A program made the translations under genes and the position numbers. Below are positions 36,069 through 46,024 of a DNA stretch of 64,000 nt, piece by piece. Within the stretch, counting starts at the first letter, position 1, and the number at the start of each line of letters is the position of its first letter. The stretch covers positions 17,680-81,679 of the forward strand of contig WQWU01000003.1 of the NCBI GenBank assembly GCA_009785215.1, read 5' to 3'. The DNA is from Treponema sp. (lineage in GTDB: Bacteria > Spirochaetota > Spirochaetia > Treponematales > Breznakiellaceae). Below the pieces are notes generated by a model that saw only the letters and a program-made list of their open reading frames with translations, searched no databases and was not told the origin of the DNA.

Positions 36069-36943
36069 TGCAATGCTCTTTTCCTAGAACTATAAAGATC
36101 AAAAAGCCTGCTCATGCAATATTTGAATTTAAAACAGGTGTCTATAAGTCACCAGATATAGGATATGGATATATGAAAGTACCATGTGGAAAATGTATGA
36201 ATTGTAGGATATCGAGAGCCCGTGAATGGGCAACTAGACTATTGCACGAATTGGATGCTTGGCAAGGTAAAGGATTATTTGTTACACTTACTTATGATGA
36301 AGAATTTCTGCCTCCCGGAGGATCCCTGGACAAAAAAGAATTACAGAGATTTTTCAAAAGATTAAGGAGAGATTTAAATGGCGAAAGAATCAAATACTTT
36401 GCTAGCGGTGAGTATGGTGATACTAGCAACCGTGCTCATTATCATGCTATTGTTTATTATAGTTGTTGCAGTAACGACATCAAACATAGTATCAAAAGGT
36501 GCTGGCCTCTAGGTCATATTAAATTTGGCACGGTTACATATGATTCATGCCGATATGTTGCCGGCTATATAACAAAAAAATTAAATGGTCCGGCCGGCGA
36601 AGCCCATTATAATGGCCGCACTCCCCCATTCCAATTACAAAGCCAAGGAATAGGTCTGGAATGGGCAGAAAAAAATAAAAAATATTTACAAAATAAATTA
36701 GGTATAACAGTAAAAGGCGTAGAAGTTGGACTCCCCCGCTATTACGTAAAAAAACTAGATCTGAATGTAAAAAAAATAAAAGAAGAATCTATAAAAAGAC
36801 AAAAATGCTTAGATGAAAAAATTATAGATAAATACGGCGAAACAAAATACAGTAACGCGATGATAAAATCAAATGAACAACGTGAAAGAAATGTAGTTAG
36901 CCGTATGAATCTAAATGACAGAAGAAAAAGTAAAAAACTGTAA
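36068..36943 (+). CDS. Microvirus replication initiation protein VP4 (HUH endonuclease)
   Basis: VPCGKCMNCRISRAREWATRLLHEL; FVTLTYDEEFLP; RAHYHAIVYY HUH motif; YVAGYITKKL. Confidence 0.96.
   Translation: MQCSFPRTIKIKKPAHAIFEFKTGVYKSPDIGYGYMKVPCGKCMNCRISRAREWATRLLHELDAWQGKGLFVTLTYDEEFLPPGGSLDKKELQRFFKRLRRDLNGERIKYFASGEYGDTSNRAHYHAIVYYSCCSNDIKHSIKRCWPLGHIKFGTVTYDSCRYVAGYITKKLNGPAGEAHYNGRTPPFQLQSQGIGLEWAEKNKKYLQNKLGITVKGVEVGLPRYYVKKLDLNVKKIKEESIKRQKCLDEKIIDKYGETKYSNAMIKSNEQRERNVVSRMNLNDRRKSKKL
36378..36512 (+). CDS. Candidate overlapping 44-aa single-TM protein (possible lysis gene) in the +1 frame of rep
   Basis: AAGGAG, 8-nt spacer, ATG; MAKESNTLLAVSMVILATVLIIMLLFIIVVAVTTSNIVSKGAGL*. Confidence 0.45.
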   Translation: MAKESNTLLAVSMVILATVLIIMLLFIIVVAVTTSNIVSKGAGL

Positions 36944-36998
36944 AATACAAAAAATAGTATGTTTATTTATAAAGATGCCAGTTGACACCTAGCCTATC

Positions 36999-37034
36999 AA
37001 TGTTTATTCTGTCTACTAGGAAATAGGGGTTTTA
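36999..37034 (+). repeat. Right copy of 36-bp direct repeat (attR core)
   Basis: Identical to 32525-32560. Confidence 0.97.
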
Positions 37035-39388
37035 TATAAAGACCTATAGGCGTCAAAGTATGAAACCTGTTCACCGGATGAGTTTTTTGCAAGGACGCCG
37101 GTTCGTTTTAAATCAAAGACTGAGGCGCAATCGTTTTCCAGCCTTGACTGTCTGTATGCTTTTTCCGCTGCCGAATTAACATAATCGATATTTTCTGCGT
37201 TCTTGTAGGAATAACCCCATAACAGAGATGACAATGAATGTTTTTTTTCTCCGCTTTTAATTAAAAATATTTCGGCTCTTTTTATAATAATGCCGGAAGG
37301 CAAATTTGCATTAAGGCTTTTTACAAAACTATCAACCGATACCTCGTTTAGAAAATCGGCAATTGCCATCTCGAATTCGCCGCTTACGCCTGTTGATAAG
37401 GGAGACGCGAATTCTATTTTTGCCAGCGGGTTAAAACCTTTGGTATACATTATTGGAATGCCAGCCCGTTTAAATGACATGGAAAAAATCTCAATCAGGC
37501 TTAAATGCCCATGAAAAACAGCGCTTCCTTCCTTGCTGAAACTGAATAATACCCTGTAAATCGGCGGGTCGCTTTTGTTCGGCAATGCGGCGTTAACCGC
37601 GCTTCTTTCATGGTTAACAAGAGGCTCCTTAGTCTCTTCTTTTGCTTTTATTTCGGGCAGACAATTAACGCCGCATAAACTGCATTTTTCCCTGCATGAC
37701 GGTGTACGGGTTGTTTTTACAAACTCTTTTTTTAGATAATAATCTGTAACACAGGAATCAACACGCGACCAGGGTAATAAGTCAATTTTTCCTTCAAATA
37801 TGCCGGAAACATAATCAGAGTTTTTCTCCAGAATTTCCTGCCATTTTTCCTTGTTAATATATTCATTCCACGGCTCAAGTCTGCTGCCAAATCTAAAAGC
37901 CTCTTCGCATAATAACCCGGATCTTTCATCCCCCCTGCTTAATACCCCTTCTATTTGAGAAATAAGAAAATCTGAGATGCTTACTTTATGCCCCATTGGC
38001 TTTAACTTTGAACGGATAAAATAAAGTTTTTTTTCTGCTGTTTCGCTATTGAGCTGGGCTGCCCATTGATACGGGGTATGCGGTTTTGGAATAAAAATCC
38101 CGACATTGATATTAAAGTGCATCCTTGCCCTGCGCGAAACTTCTGTTATAAAAGAAACAATTTCGTCTTCTTCGGGAGCACCGGTATCTGTTTCCGGTAT
38201 CAAGCCTATCATAAAATAAAATTTTGCTCCTCTGTAACCGCGTTTTTTTGCCTCTTGCAGAATTTCAACAACATAATCTATGTTAACATCCTTGTTTATT
38301 GACATCTGCCATGCTTCCTGCGGTGTTTCTACAGCAAAGGTTAAGCCGCTTTTTCTTGTAACAGAAATTTTTTCAAGAAGCGACAGGGCAAAGCTTGATA
38401 CTTTAAGCGATGGCAGCTGAAAAGACACATGGTTATTGCTAAAATTTAAGTTTAATGTTTCTATTAGTTTTTCTATGCCTGTATAATCCCCTGATGAAAG
38501 CGAAGAAAGGCTAATCTCCTGCCAGCCTCCCTTTGTAACCAATTCGTTAACCTGTTCAATTATTTGTTCCTGACTTTTTTGCCTAGCAGGTCTGTACCAA
38601 AAACCGGCGTGACAAAAACGGCAGCCGTTCGGGCATCCGCGCATTATTTCTACTGTGCCGTGATTTTGAATTGTTTTCATGCTGGGAACAGGATACACTA
38701 TCGAAGGGGATTGTTTTTTACCAAAGTCTCTGTAAATTGCCCTTACTGCTTTTTCTTTTCCTCTTGTCCAAATATTAGGGTGAGAAATAATTTTTTCAAG
38801 CAGCGCTCCCCTGCTCTCCCCTTCCTTTTTTAAATTTGAAAGTTCTTCCGTTAAATCAAAAAATCCGGCTTCCGCTTCCCCTATCCAGAAAGCGTCAATG
38901 TAGGCACAATACGGCAGAGGATTTGAAACAGCGGGTCCTCCCGCGATTATTATCGGGTATAAATCATCTTTCCTCTCTTCGCATTTAAGAGGAATCCCTG
39001 ATACATCCAGCATTGTCAGTATGCCGTTAAATCCCAGCTCATATCCCAGGGTAAACATAAGAATATCAAGACTTGCAAGGCTAATTCCGGTATCAAGTCC
39101 GTAAAGAGGCAGATTATTTTCACGTAACAATTTTTCAAAATCGGGAGCCGGGGCAAACGCTCTGTCACAGCAAACATCCGCCATATTGTTCATGTAATTA
39201 TAAATAATTCTTAAAGCCTGATTCCCCATTCCAATTTCATAAAGATCCGGAAACGCTATTAGTGTTTTTAAAATTTTGTTTTTATCCGCTATACAGCCGA
39301 CTTCTCCTCCGGTATAGCGCGCCGGTTTTTCTATGTCCAATAATTTATGCCCCAATGCAAAAGCAGGATCTATGTATATTTCTCTCAA
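37016..39388 (-). CDS. Radical SAM protein (TIGR03960-like) with C-terminal DUF2344-like domain
   Basis: TVEIMRGCPNGCRFCHAGFWYRPARQKS; C-terminal YRVLFSFSKEGSAVFHGHLSLIEIFSMSFKRAGIPIMYTKGFNPLAKIEFASPLSTGVSG. Confidence 0.92.
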   Translation of the reverse strand: MREIYIDPAFALGHKLLDIEKPARYTGGEVGCIADKNKILKTLIAFPDLYEIGMGNQALRIIYNYMNNMADVCCDRAFAPAPDFEKLLRENNLPLYGLDTGISLASLDILMFTLGYELGFNGILTMLDVSGIPLKCEERKDDLYPIIIAGGPAVSNPLPYCAYIDAFWIGEAEAGFFDLTEELSNLKKEGESRGALLEKIISHPNIWTRGKEKAVRAIYRDFGKKQSPSIVYPVPSMKTIQNHGTVEIMRGCPNGCRFCHAGFWYRPARQKSQEQIIEQVNELVTKGGWQEISLSSLSSGDYTGIEKLIETLNLNFSNNHVSFQLPSLKVSSFALSLLEKISVTRKSGLTFAVETPQEAWQMSINKDVNIDYVVEILQEAKKRGYRGAKFYFMIGLIPETDTGAPEEDEIVSFITEVSRRARMHFNINVGIFIPKPHTPYQWAAQLNSETAEKKLYFIRSKLKPMGHKVSISDFLISQIEGVLSRGDERSGLLCEEAFRFGSRLEPWNEYINKEKWQEILEKNSDYVSGIFEGKIDLLPWSRVDSCVTDYYLKKEFVKTTRTPSCREKCSLCGVNCLPEIKAKEETKEPLVNHERSAVNAALPNKSDPPIYRVLFSFSKEGSAVFHGHLSLIEIFSMSFKRAGIPIMYTKGFNPLAKIEFASPLSTGVSGEFEMAIADFLNEVSVDSFVKSLNANLPSGIIIKRAEIFLIKSGEKKHSLSSLLWGYSYKNAENIDYVNSAAEKAYRQSRLENDCASVFDLKRTGVLAKNSSGEQVSYFDAYRSLYKTPIS

Positions 39389-40695
39389 CGGTTATACCTT
39401 CTTATGTAGATGCTTAAAGCAAGACCTATTCCAATCATAGAGGCAAGAATTGATGAACCTCCGTAAGACATGAACATAAGAGGAAGTCCTGTTATCGGCA
39501 TAATGCCCATAGTCATGCCAACATTAATTATAAAGTGAAATCCAATCATTCCCGAAAGACCTGCGCATATATATTTTGCAAAAGGATCCGTTGTAATTTT
39601 CATGGAAAACAAAATACGATTTACAATTAAAAGATAAAGAGAAAATACAATAATGGCTCCCAAAAAACCCGTTTCTTCAGAAAATATGGAAAAAATAAAA
39701 TCTGTGCTTTGTTCAGGCAAAAATCTATAATGACTTTGTGTTCCCTGCAAATAACCTCTGCCTGTAAGCCCGCCCGCTCCAATCGCTGTTACAGATTGAA
39801 TAATATTCCAGCCTGCTCCGCGCGGATCCACATTTGGATCCAGAAAAACAATAAGCCTCATTATCTGATAATTTTTAAGCACAATGCGCGCTACAAAAGA
39901 AGCGCCCAGTGATAATACAACTATTGCGGATGAATAAACCATCCAAAAGAAATATTTCTTTTTAAATTTAATATAGCCAAAAATGGAAATAGCGGCTATA
40001 AGAACAAAAAATAGTATTGCGATTGTAATTATTCTTATATTTGTAAGCACTGCAAGAAAGGGAATTGTTTTTCTTAAAATAAATGTTTGCCAAAGCGGAA
40101 GCACCAAAAATATTCCTGTAAGCGCTATACATGAAACCATAAATGCCACATAACGCATGGATACCCCTGCCAAAAAAATCATTGTTAAAAGAATTGCAAT
40201 ATAAACAAGCGCTGTGCCAAGATCAGGCTGAAGAAGAACTATTACCATCGGTATAAAGACTATAATACAGCTTACAAAAAAACGGGAAAATGTCCCTCTG
40301 TTATGATCTGTATCGGCAAGAAAGCGCGCAAGAAGTATAATTACAGATATTTTAACAAATTCAGACATTTGAATTCCAAATGATCCTATTCTTAACCAGC
40401 GCGCCGCATTATAAATTACATTGCCAAAAAGCAATGTATAAATAAGAGGCAGTAACGAAAAAAGATATATATACAAAGAAATGTTATAAAATCTTCTGTA
40501 ATTTATCATGGATAAGACAATTACTGCAACAAGACCTATTGATGCCCATATTATCTGCCTTACATATTCATTTGAAACCTGCACTCCTTCAGAAGTTATT
40601 CCGGAAGAATAAATAAACAATATGCCGAATACTATTAAGGTAATTACAGGAAGCAGCAGTAAATAATCTATTTCCAGTATGTTTCGTAATCTCAA
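39385..40695 (-). CDS. rodA: Rod shape-determining protein RodA (SEDS)
   Basis: SEDS multi-TM protein; LLQPDLGTALVYIAILLTMIFLAG; next to PBP2. Confidence 0.93.
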   Translation of the reverse strand: MRLRNILEIDYLLLLPVITLIVFGILFIYSSGITSEGVQVSNEYVRQIIWASIGLVAVIVLSMINYRRFYNISLYIYLFSLLPLIYTLLFGNVIYNAARWLRIGSFGIQMSEFVKISVIILLARFLADTDHNRGTFSRFFVSCIIVFIPMVIVLLQPDLGTALVYIAILLTMIFLAGVSMRYVAFMVSCIALTGIFLVLPLWQTFILRKTIPFLAVLTNIRIITIAILFFVLIAAISIFGYIKFKKKYFFWMVYSSAIVVLSLGASFVARIVLKNYQIMRLIVFLDPNVDPRGAGWNIIQSVTAIGAGGLTGRGYLQGTQSHYRFLPEQSTDFIFSIFSEETGFLGAIIVFSLYLLIVNRILFSMKITTDPFAKYICAGLSGMIGFHFIINVGMTMGIMPITGLPLMFMSYGGSSILASMIGIGLALSIYIRRYNR

Positions 40696-40710
40696 ATTTA
40701 TCTCCGCCTT

Positions 40711-42543
40711 TTAATTTGACACTATGTGCTGAAATCCCAGAGTACGGACTGCAGTTTCATAATCCTGCTTGGCAAAATACCCCTGAAATATTATTGCCGA
40801 TGCCGAAGATGCTCTCCAAACCTGAAAGCTTGATGCTTCGATAATAACTGTAACTACAATTTGCTCATCAGGATTTGTACTGTTATACGGAGCAAAGGCA
40901 GTAAACCATGAATGCCACCTGTCTACAAGCCCAATTTCCGCGGTTCCTGTTTTTCCCGCAATTTGCACTGTTCTTATATTTAACGGATACTGCGCTGTTC
41001 CATGACTTACAACGCTTCTCATATCCTGCCGTACAGTTTCAAAAATGGAATGAGGTATATCGCTTTTGTGCAAGATTTCCGGTTCTGTTATTTGTATTAT
41101 AGCGTTTGTATCAGGATCGCGAACTTCTTTTAATACATGAGGTTTATAAATCACTCCGTTATTTACAATCATGCTGACCATATTGCACATTTGAAGAGGC
41201 GTAACCAGTGTATACCCCTGCCCAATAGACATATTCATTGTATCGCCCAAAACCCATCTTTCATGAAAACGTCTTTCTTTCCATTGAGGCGTTGGAATAA
41301 AACCTGTTATTTCTCCCGGCAGATCAATTCCCGTTATTTCTCCGTAACCGTAATTTCTTGCATAGTTAACGATTCTTTCTACGCCAACATTATCTCTGCC
41401 AATCGTCATATAATAAATATTGCATGATTGCCTTAGGGCTCCCGCTAAATTTAATCTTCCGTGTCCTGTTCTAAGATGACAGTGCCAGTCCCTGTTTCCG
41501 TACCTTATAACACCCTGACATAATACATTCTGTTCAGGCGGAAATGTATTCTCTCTTAAAATTGCAGTAGACAATATCATTTTAAAAGTTGAAGCCGGAG
41601 GATAACTTGACTGAATAGCGCGGTTTAAAAACGGCTTGTTCGGATCATCTGCGAGAATTCTAAAATTGGAAATATTTCCGTCTGTAAAAATATTTGGGTC
41701 ATACCACGGATAGGAAACCATTGCAAGTATTTCCCCTGTTGATGGTTTCATAACAATGGCAGATCCTATCTGAGGACCTATCGCTTTCTCTGCAAGAAGC
41801 TGAAGGTCTGCATCTATTGTAAGTACCAGGTTTTTTCCCATCTCAGGAAGTGTTCTTATAATGTTTTCCTGCCCTGCGATACGCCTGCCCCTTGAATCTA
41901 CTGTTCTTGTTTCCCATCCTTCTTTTCCGCGCAAAAGCTCGTCATATTGCCTTTCAATACCGGATTTACCTATAACATCTCCCTGCTGATAGCCTAAATT
42001 GTAAAGTGTGGTAAGTTCATCACGGGTAATGTCTCCTACATAGCCAAGTATATGGGAAAGGCTTCCTACGTTAACATAATTGCGAATTGCCTTGATGTGC
42101 CAGGTTATACCGGGCAGCACGTCTTTTCTTTCTGCAAGAGATGCAATGGAAGAAAACGTTACGTTAGACGCAATTTCTACAGGCTGGTAAAGCTGAAAAT
42201 ACTGGCTTGGAAGTTTAGATCTTATCTCATCCTGCGAGATTCCCAATATCTGTGAAACAGAAGCAATTACTTCATCCATTTTTCCGCGCGGAACTTCCGC
42301 AGGCGTAATTGTAACTGCATAAGAATCCCTGTTAATTACAAGAGGACGCGTAATATTGCGATCGTATATTTCTCCCCTTTGCGTTGGAATAATATATGTT
42401 CTTCGTGAAATATCCTGCGCTCTTGTAAGATATATTTCACCGGAAAGTATTTGCATGCTAAAAAGCCTTATTACATAAGTAAAGACAACAATAAAAAAGA
42501 GAATCCGAAAAACAATTATGCGGCTTCCCTGATTATCAATCAT
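40711..42543 (-). CDS. mrdA: Penicillin-binding protein 2
   Basis: PPASTFKMI active site; GKTGTAE. Confidence 0.95.
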   Translation of the reverse strand: MIDNQGSRIIVFRILFFIVVFTYVIRLFSMQILSGEIYLTRAQDISRRTYIIPTQRGEIYDRNITRPLVINRDSYAVTITPAEVPRGKMDEVIASVSQILGISQDEIRSKLPSQYFQLYQPVEIASNVTFSSIASLAERKDVLPGITWHIKAIRNYVNVGSLSHILGYVGDITRDELTTLYNLGYQQGDVIGKSGIERQYDELLRGKEGWETRTVDSRGRRIAGQENIIRTLPEMGKNLVLTIDADLQLLAEKAIGPQIGSAIVMKPSTGEILAMVSYPWYDPNIFTDGNISNFRILADDPNKPFLNRAIQSSYPPASTFKMILSTAILRENTFPPEQNVLCQGVIRYGNRDWHCHLRTGHGRLNLAGALRQSCNIYYMTIGRDNVGVERIVNYARNYGYGEITGIDLPGEITGFIPTPQWKERRFHERWVLGDTMNMSIGQGYTLVTPLQMCNMVSMIVNNGVIYKPHVLKEVRDPDTNAIIQITEPEILHKSDIPHSIFETVRQDMRSVVSHGTAQYPLNIRTVQIAGKTGTAEIGLVDRWHSWFTAFAPYNSTNPDEQIVVTVIIEASSFQVWRASSASAIIFQGYFAKQDYETAVRTLGFQHIVSN

Positions 42544-42545
42544 TA

Positions 42546-43046
42546 TTATCTCCGCCCTGCCATTATGGGCTTAAAGTTTTTTAACAGGAAAAATAATCCG
42601 GGCGCTAACAATGAATTTAAACCTAACTGTATCCAGAAAGCAGATGTAGTTAATGAATAAGCCGGAACAGCAGATCCCATAATGAGATGAAGTATAAAAA
42701 CTATCAATGCTTTTATTAATGTTGCAGATGCGCATAAAACAACCGGCATAATAAATATATCAAGAAATAAAGCGCCTTTAAAAAGACCTGCAAGCGCGCC
42801 TATCAGCGTGCGGACAAGACAATTCATTCCAAGCGGAGATGCTGATAAAAAATCAAGTAAAACTCCTGAGAAAAAACCCGACACCTGTCCTGTCATGGTT
42901 CCGTTAACATAAGCAGAAAATACAAGAATGCATAAAGCAAGATCCGGTACCACCTTTAAAAAAGGTATATAGCCAAGAATAGTGGATTGTAAAATTCCCG
43001 CAATTATGCAGAACAACACTGTCCAAATTGTACATCTAATCATCAA
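42546..43046 (-). CDS. mreD: Rod shape-determining protein MreD
   Basis: Multi-TM, position in mreB-mreC-mreD order. Confidence 0.82.
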   Translation of the reverse strand: MMIRCTIWTVLFCIIAGILQSTILGYIPFLKVVPDLALCILVFSAYVNGTMTGQVSGFFSGVLLDFLSASPLGMNCLVRTLIGALAGLFKGALFLDIFIMPVVLCASATLIKALIVFILHLIMGSAVPAYSLTTSAFWIQLGLNSLLAPGLFFLLKNFKPIMAGRR

Positions 43047-43941
43047 TTTTTCCTGTATCTTCTGAATTTTCTACTTCAATAACAAAAATATATTCCAATC
43101 TGGAAAAATCTATCATTGGAACAATATCAACTTCCAGAGTTGTTTCATATTCAAGAACATTAACAGCGCTGACACGTCCTATATTTATTCCTGCAGGATA
43201 TATACCGCCCATGCCGCTTGTAACAACTATATCTCCGATATTGATATCCTCTCTCGCGCGCCTTGGAACAAAACGCATTAAAATAGGAACATCTGAACTT
43301 CCCTGCCCTTCTACAATACCTTCAAAACGGGAAACAGAAAACCTGCATGACACTTGCGAGTTAATGTCAAAAACAGGCATAACAAGACTTTCAAAAACTC
43401 CTGTCTGAATAACTTTTCCTACCAAAGCCTGAACTCCGTTTTGCCATGCGACAACCGGCATATTATTTGATACTCCGGAATAACTACCCTTGTTAATTAC
43501 TACAGCGGAAAATAAATTATCCGGATCACGTCCCGAAATTTGCGCGGGGATTCGCCTGTAACGCAGAGACCTTGAAAAATCAAGCTGTTCTTTTAAACGT
43601 ATATTTTCCTGATAAATTTCCGCATTGCTGCGTTCCATATCTTCAAAACGATCGAGCTGCCTTAAAAGATCCGCGTGTTCTTTTCTTAAATTTGAAAGTT
43701 CAGAAATACTTAAAACAGTTCTGGAAATAAAAGAAGTAAATTCATATATACCTCCCCTAACCCCTGAAAAAAATGATAACCCTACATTTTTAACATCAAA
43801 AATAAAACTTCTGCTTGACAGTAAAAGCATAATCGAAGAAAGCAGCACAAGCAATACAAAAACAAAGACAGTTATATTTATTTGAGCTCCCGGTAATTTT
43901 CCGCCTCTTCGCGTTAATTTACCAAAGAATCTTCGCTGCAT
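43036..43941 (-). CDS. mreC: Rod shape-determining protein MreC
   Basis: N-terminal TM, coiled coil, beta domain (DPDNLFSAVVINKGSYSGVSNNMPVV). Confidence 0.92.
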   Translation of the reverse strand: MQRRFFGKLTRRGGKLPGAQINITVFVFVLLVLLSSIMLLLSSRSFIFDVKNVGLSFFSGVRGGIYEFTSFISRTVLSISELSNLRKEHADLLRQLDRFEDMERSNAEIYQENIRLKEQLDFSRSLRYRRIPAQISGRDPDNLFSAVVINKGSYSGVSNNMPVVAWQNGVQALVGKVIQTGVFESLVMPVFDINSQVSCRFSVSRFEGIVEGQGSSDVPILMRFVPRRAREDINIGDIVVTSGMGGIYPAGINIGRVSAVNVLEYETTLEVDIVPMIDFSRLEYIFVIEVENSEDTGKIDD

Positions 43942-43946
43942 AAATA

Positions 43947-44975
43947 TTACCCGTTTAATCTGTCATAGATATTTTTAGTAAGGTCTGCGCCTTTTATATA
44001 TTCAAAATATTTACCTGCTCCCAGGGCTACGCAAATTTCCGGGTTTTCCGCAATAATTGCGGGAACCCCTGTTTCCTTTACGATAAGCTTGTCAAAACCT
44101 TTTAAAAGGGAGCCTCCGCCTGTTAGTACAATTCCGCGATCTACAATGTCGGCAGCAAGTTCAGGCGGCGTTTTTCCCAAAACCAGTTTTATCTCATCTA
44201 TGATTGACGTAATTGGATCTTTAAGAGCCTCCCTTACTTCGACGGAGTCTATCTCTAACCTTCGCGGCAATCCTGTAATTGCGTCATTTCCTTTTACTTC
44301 AAGTTTTTCTATTGTCTTATCCGGAAAAGCATTGCCTATTTCTATTTTAAGTTTTTCAGCCATCTGCTCTCCGACAATAAGGTTATGAACGCTGCGGATA
44401 TGTTTAATAATTGATTCATCAAATTCATCGCCGCCTACGCGGATTGCCCTTGTAACTACCATTCCACCAAGCGAGATAACAGAAATTTCTGTTGTGCCTC
44501 CTCCAATATCACAAATCATGTGACCTGCGGGCTCTCTTATCGGAATATCAGCGCCGATTGCGGCTGCCAAACTTTCATCTATGATGTGAACTTCTCTTGC
44601 TCCTGATTTATACGCGCTTTCTTCTACAGCGCGTCTTTCAACATCTGTTATGCATGAAGGAACGCCTATTACCATTCTTGGTTTTAAAAATCTATAGCGG
44701 GGATAAACACGGTAAATAAAATAACGAATCATTTTTTCTGTTGATTCGATATCCGCTATTACCCCGTCACGCATCGGTCTTATGGCGATTATATTTTCCG
44801 GCGTTTTCCAGAGCATTCGTTTTGCATCCTGTCCTACCGCAACAATTCTTTTTGTACCGCGTTCAACAGCAACAACCGATGGTTCATTTAAAACAATACC
44901 CTTACTCTTGATATAGATAAGCGTATTGCAGGTTCCTAAATCAATGCCAAAATCTGACGATAAGTTGCTAAACAT
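43947..44975 (-). CDS. mreB: Rod shape-determining protein MreB
   Basis: [30 protein letters not shown]; actin fold; 342 aa. Confidence 0.96.
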   Translation of the reverse strand: MFSNLSSDFGIDLGTCNTLIYIKSKGIVLNEPSVVAVERGTKRIVAVGQDAKRMLWKTPENIIAIRPMRDGVIADIESTEKMIRYFIYRVYPRYRFLKPRMVIGVPSCITDVERRAVEESAYKSGAREVHIIDESLAAAIGADIPIREPAGHMICDIGGGTTEISVISLGGMVVTRAIRVGGDEFDESIIKHIRSVHNLIVGEQMAEKLKIEIGNAFPDKTIEKLEVKGNDAITGLPRRLEIDSVEVREALKDPITSIIDEIKLVLGKTPPELAADIVDRGIVLTGGGSLLKGFDKLIVKETGVPAIIAENPEICVALGAGKYFEYIKGADLTKNIYDRLNG

Positions 44976-44999
44976 GCACCCTCCGAATAAATATATATT

Positions 45000-45968
45000 T
45001 TAAAGCCGAGCTCTTGCCCTTGCATGAGTCGGATCCAGTCTAAATGCTTCTCTCCATTGAGAACGCGCCCTTGTATTATCACCCTGCTGACTGTAAAGTA
45101 CGCCTAACTGATAACGAGTTTCGGCATTTTCTCCAATTACGCCCAGTATCACAGAATATTGATTTTCTGCTTTTTCAAAATCTTTTGTGTTTCTGTAAAT
45201 TTCGGCTAACATATACCGCGCAAAAACTTTAGCTTTTGAATCTTCGGAATTATCAATACAATTCTGCAAATAACTCATTGCCATATTGTATTCTTCCATT
45301 TCCATGTATGATCTTGCAATTGACAATAAAATATTATCTGACGGTTTTTGTCCCGCAGCAAATACACGGGAAAAAGCTTCTACACTGCTTCTGTAATCGC
45401 CGTATTCTGCATAGGAAAGACCTAAATATTCAGGAATATCAGCGGCTTTGTATGAAAGTTTATCTGCCATTTCTAGAAATTTAACAGACAGATCCGCATA
45501 TTCTCTGCCTTTTTGTCTGTAAGCTTTTCCCAAAACATAATAAACGCTTGCATCATTTGAATTTTGAATGAGAGCTTTACGCAATGAAAAAATACATTCG
45601 TCTATATAGTAAAGCATACTTTGATAATTAATTTGAGAAATACCAAGCTGATATGCAGAAAAACCATTAACTGTTAGAAATAAATAATCAACAGGTTTAT
45701 TAATAAGCAGATTTTTTGTTATTTCGTACGCGCGTTCATAATCCGCATCTGCCCAGACACGATAAAGCTCTCTTTTTTCGTTGCTTATACCGCTTCTGGC
45801 GCGGGAAATACCAAAAATGGAGCCAATTATCACCAATAAAGTAATAATAATTAACCCAGCAACGCGAATTTTCTTGAGAATATATACATGCCTTCCATAA
45901 TGGGACTGTTTGCTGCTATTAAACATCTTATTAAATGGAATTCTATAGAATAAAACGTTTAGTGTCAA
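45000..45968 (-). CDS. TPR repeat protein
   Basis: Repeated TPR motifs (DASVYYVLGKAYRQKGREYADLSVKFLEMADKL). Confidence 0.78.
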   Translation of the reverse strand: MTLNVLFYRIPFNKMFNSSKQSHYGRHVYILKKIRVAGLIIITLLVIIGSIFGISRARSGISNEKRELYRVWADADYERAYEITKNLLINKPVDYLFLTVNGFSAYQLGISQINYQSMLYYIDECIFSLRKALIQNSNDASVYYVLGKAYRQKGREYADLSVKFLEMADKLSYKAADIPEYLGLSYAEYGDYRSSVEAFSRVFAAGQKPSDNILLSIARSYMEMEEYNMAMSYLQNCIDNSEDSKAKVFARYMLAEIYRNTKDFEKAENQYSVILGVIGENAETRYQLGVLYSQQGDNTRARSQWREAFRLDPTHARARARL

Positions 45969-46024
45969 TTATTTTCTATAAATTTGCTTGAAAATCATGT
46001 AAAAAAAGACGTATAATGGGTTAG

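Larger units (their letters stand above)
32525..36998 (+). mobile_element. Integrated Gokushovirinae-like microvirus (4,474 bp, one att copy included)
   Basis: Exact 36-bp direct repeats at 32525-32560 and 36999-37034 flank VP5-like, VP1, VP3, VP2, J-like and VP4 genes. Confidence 0.95.
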
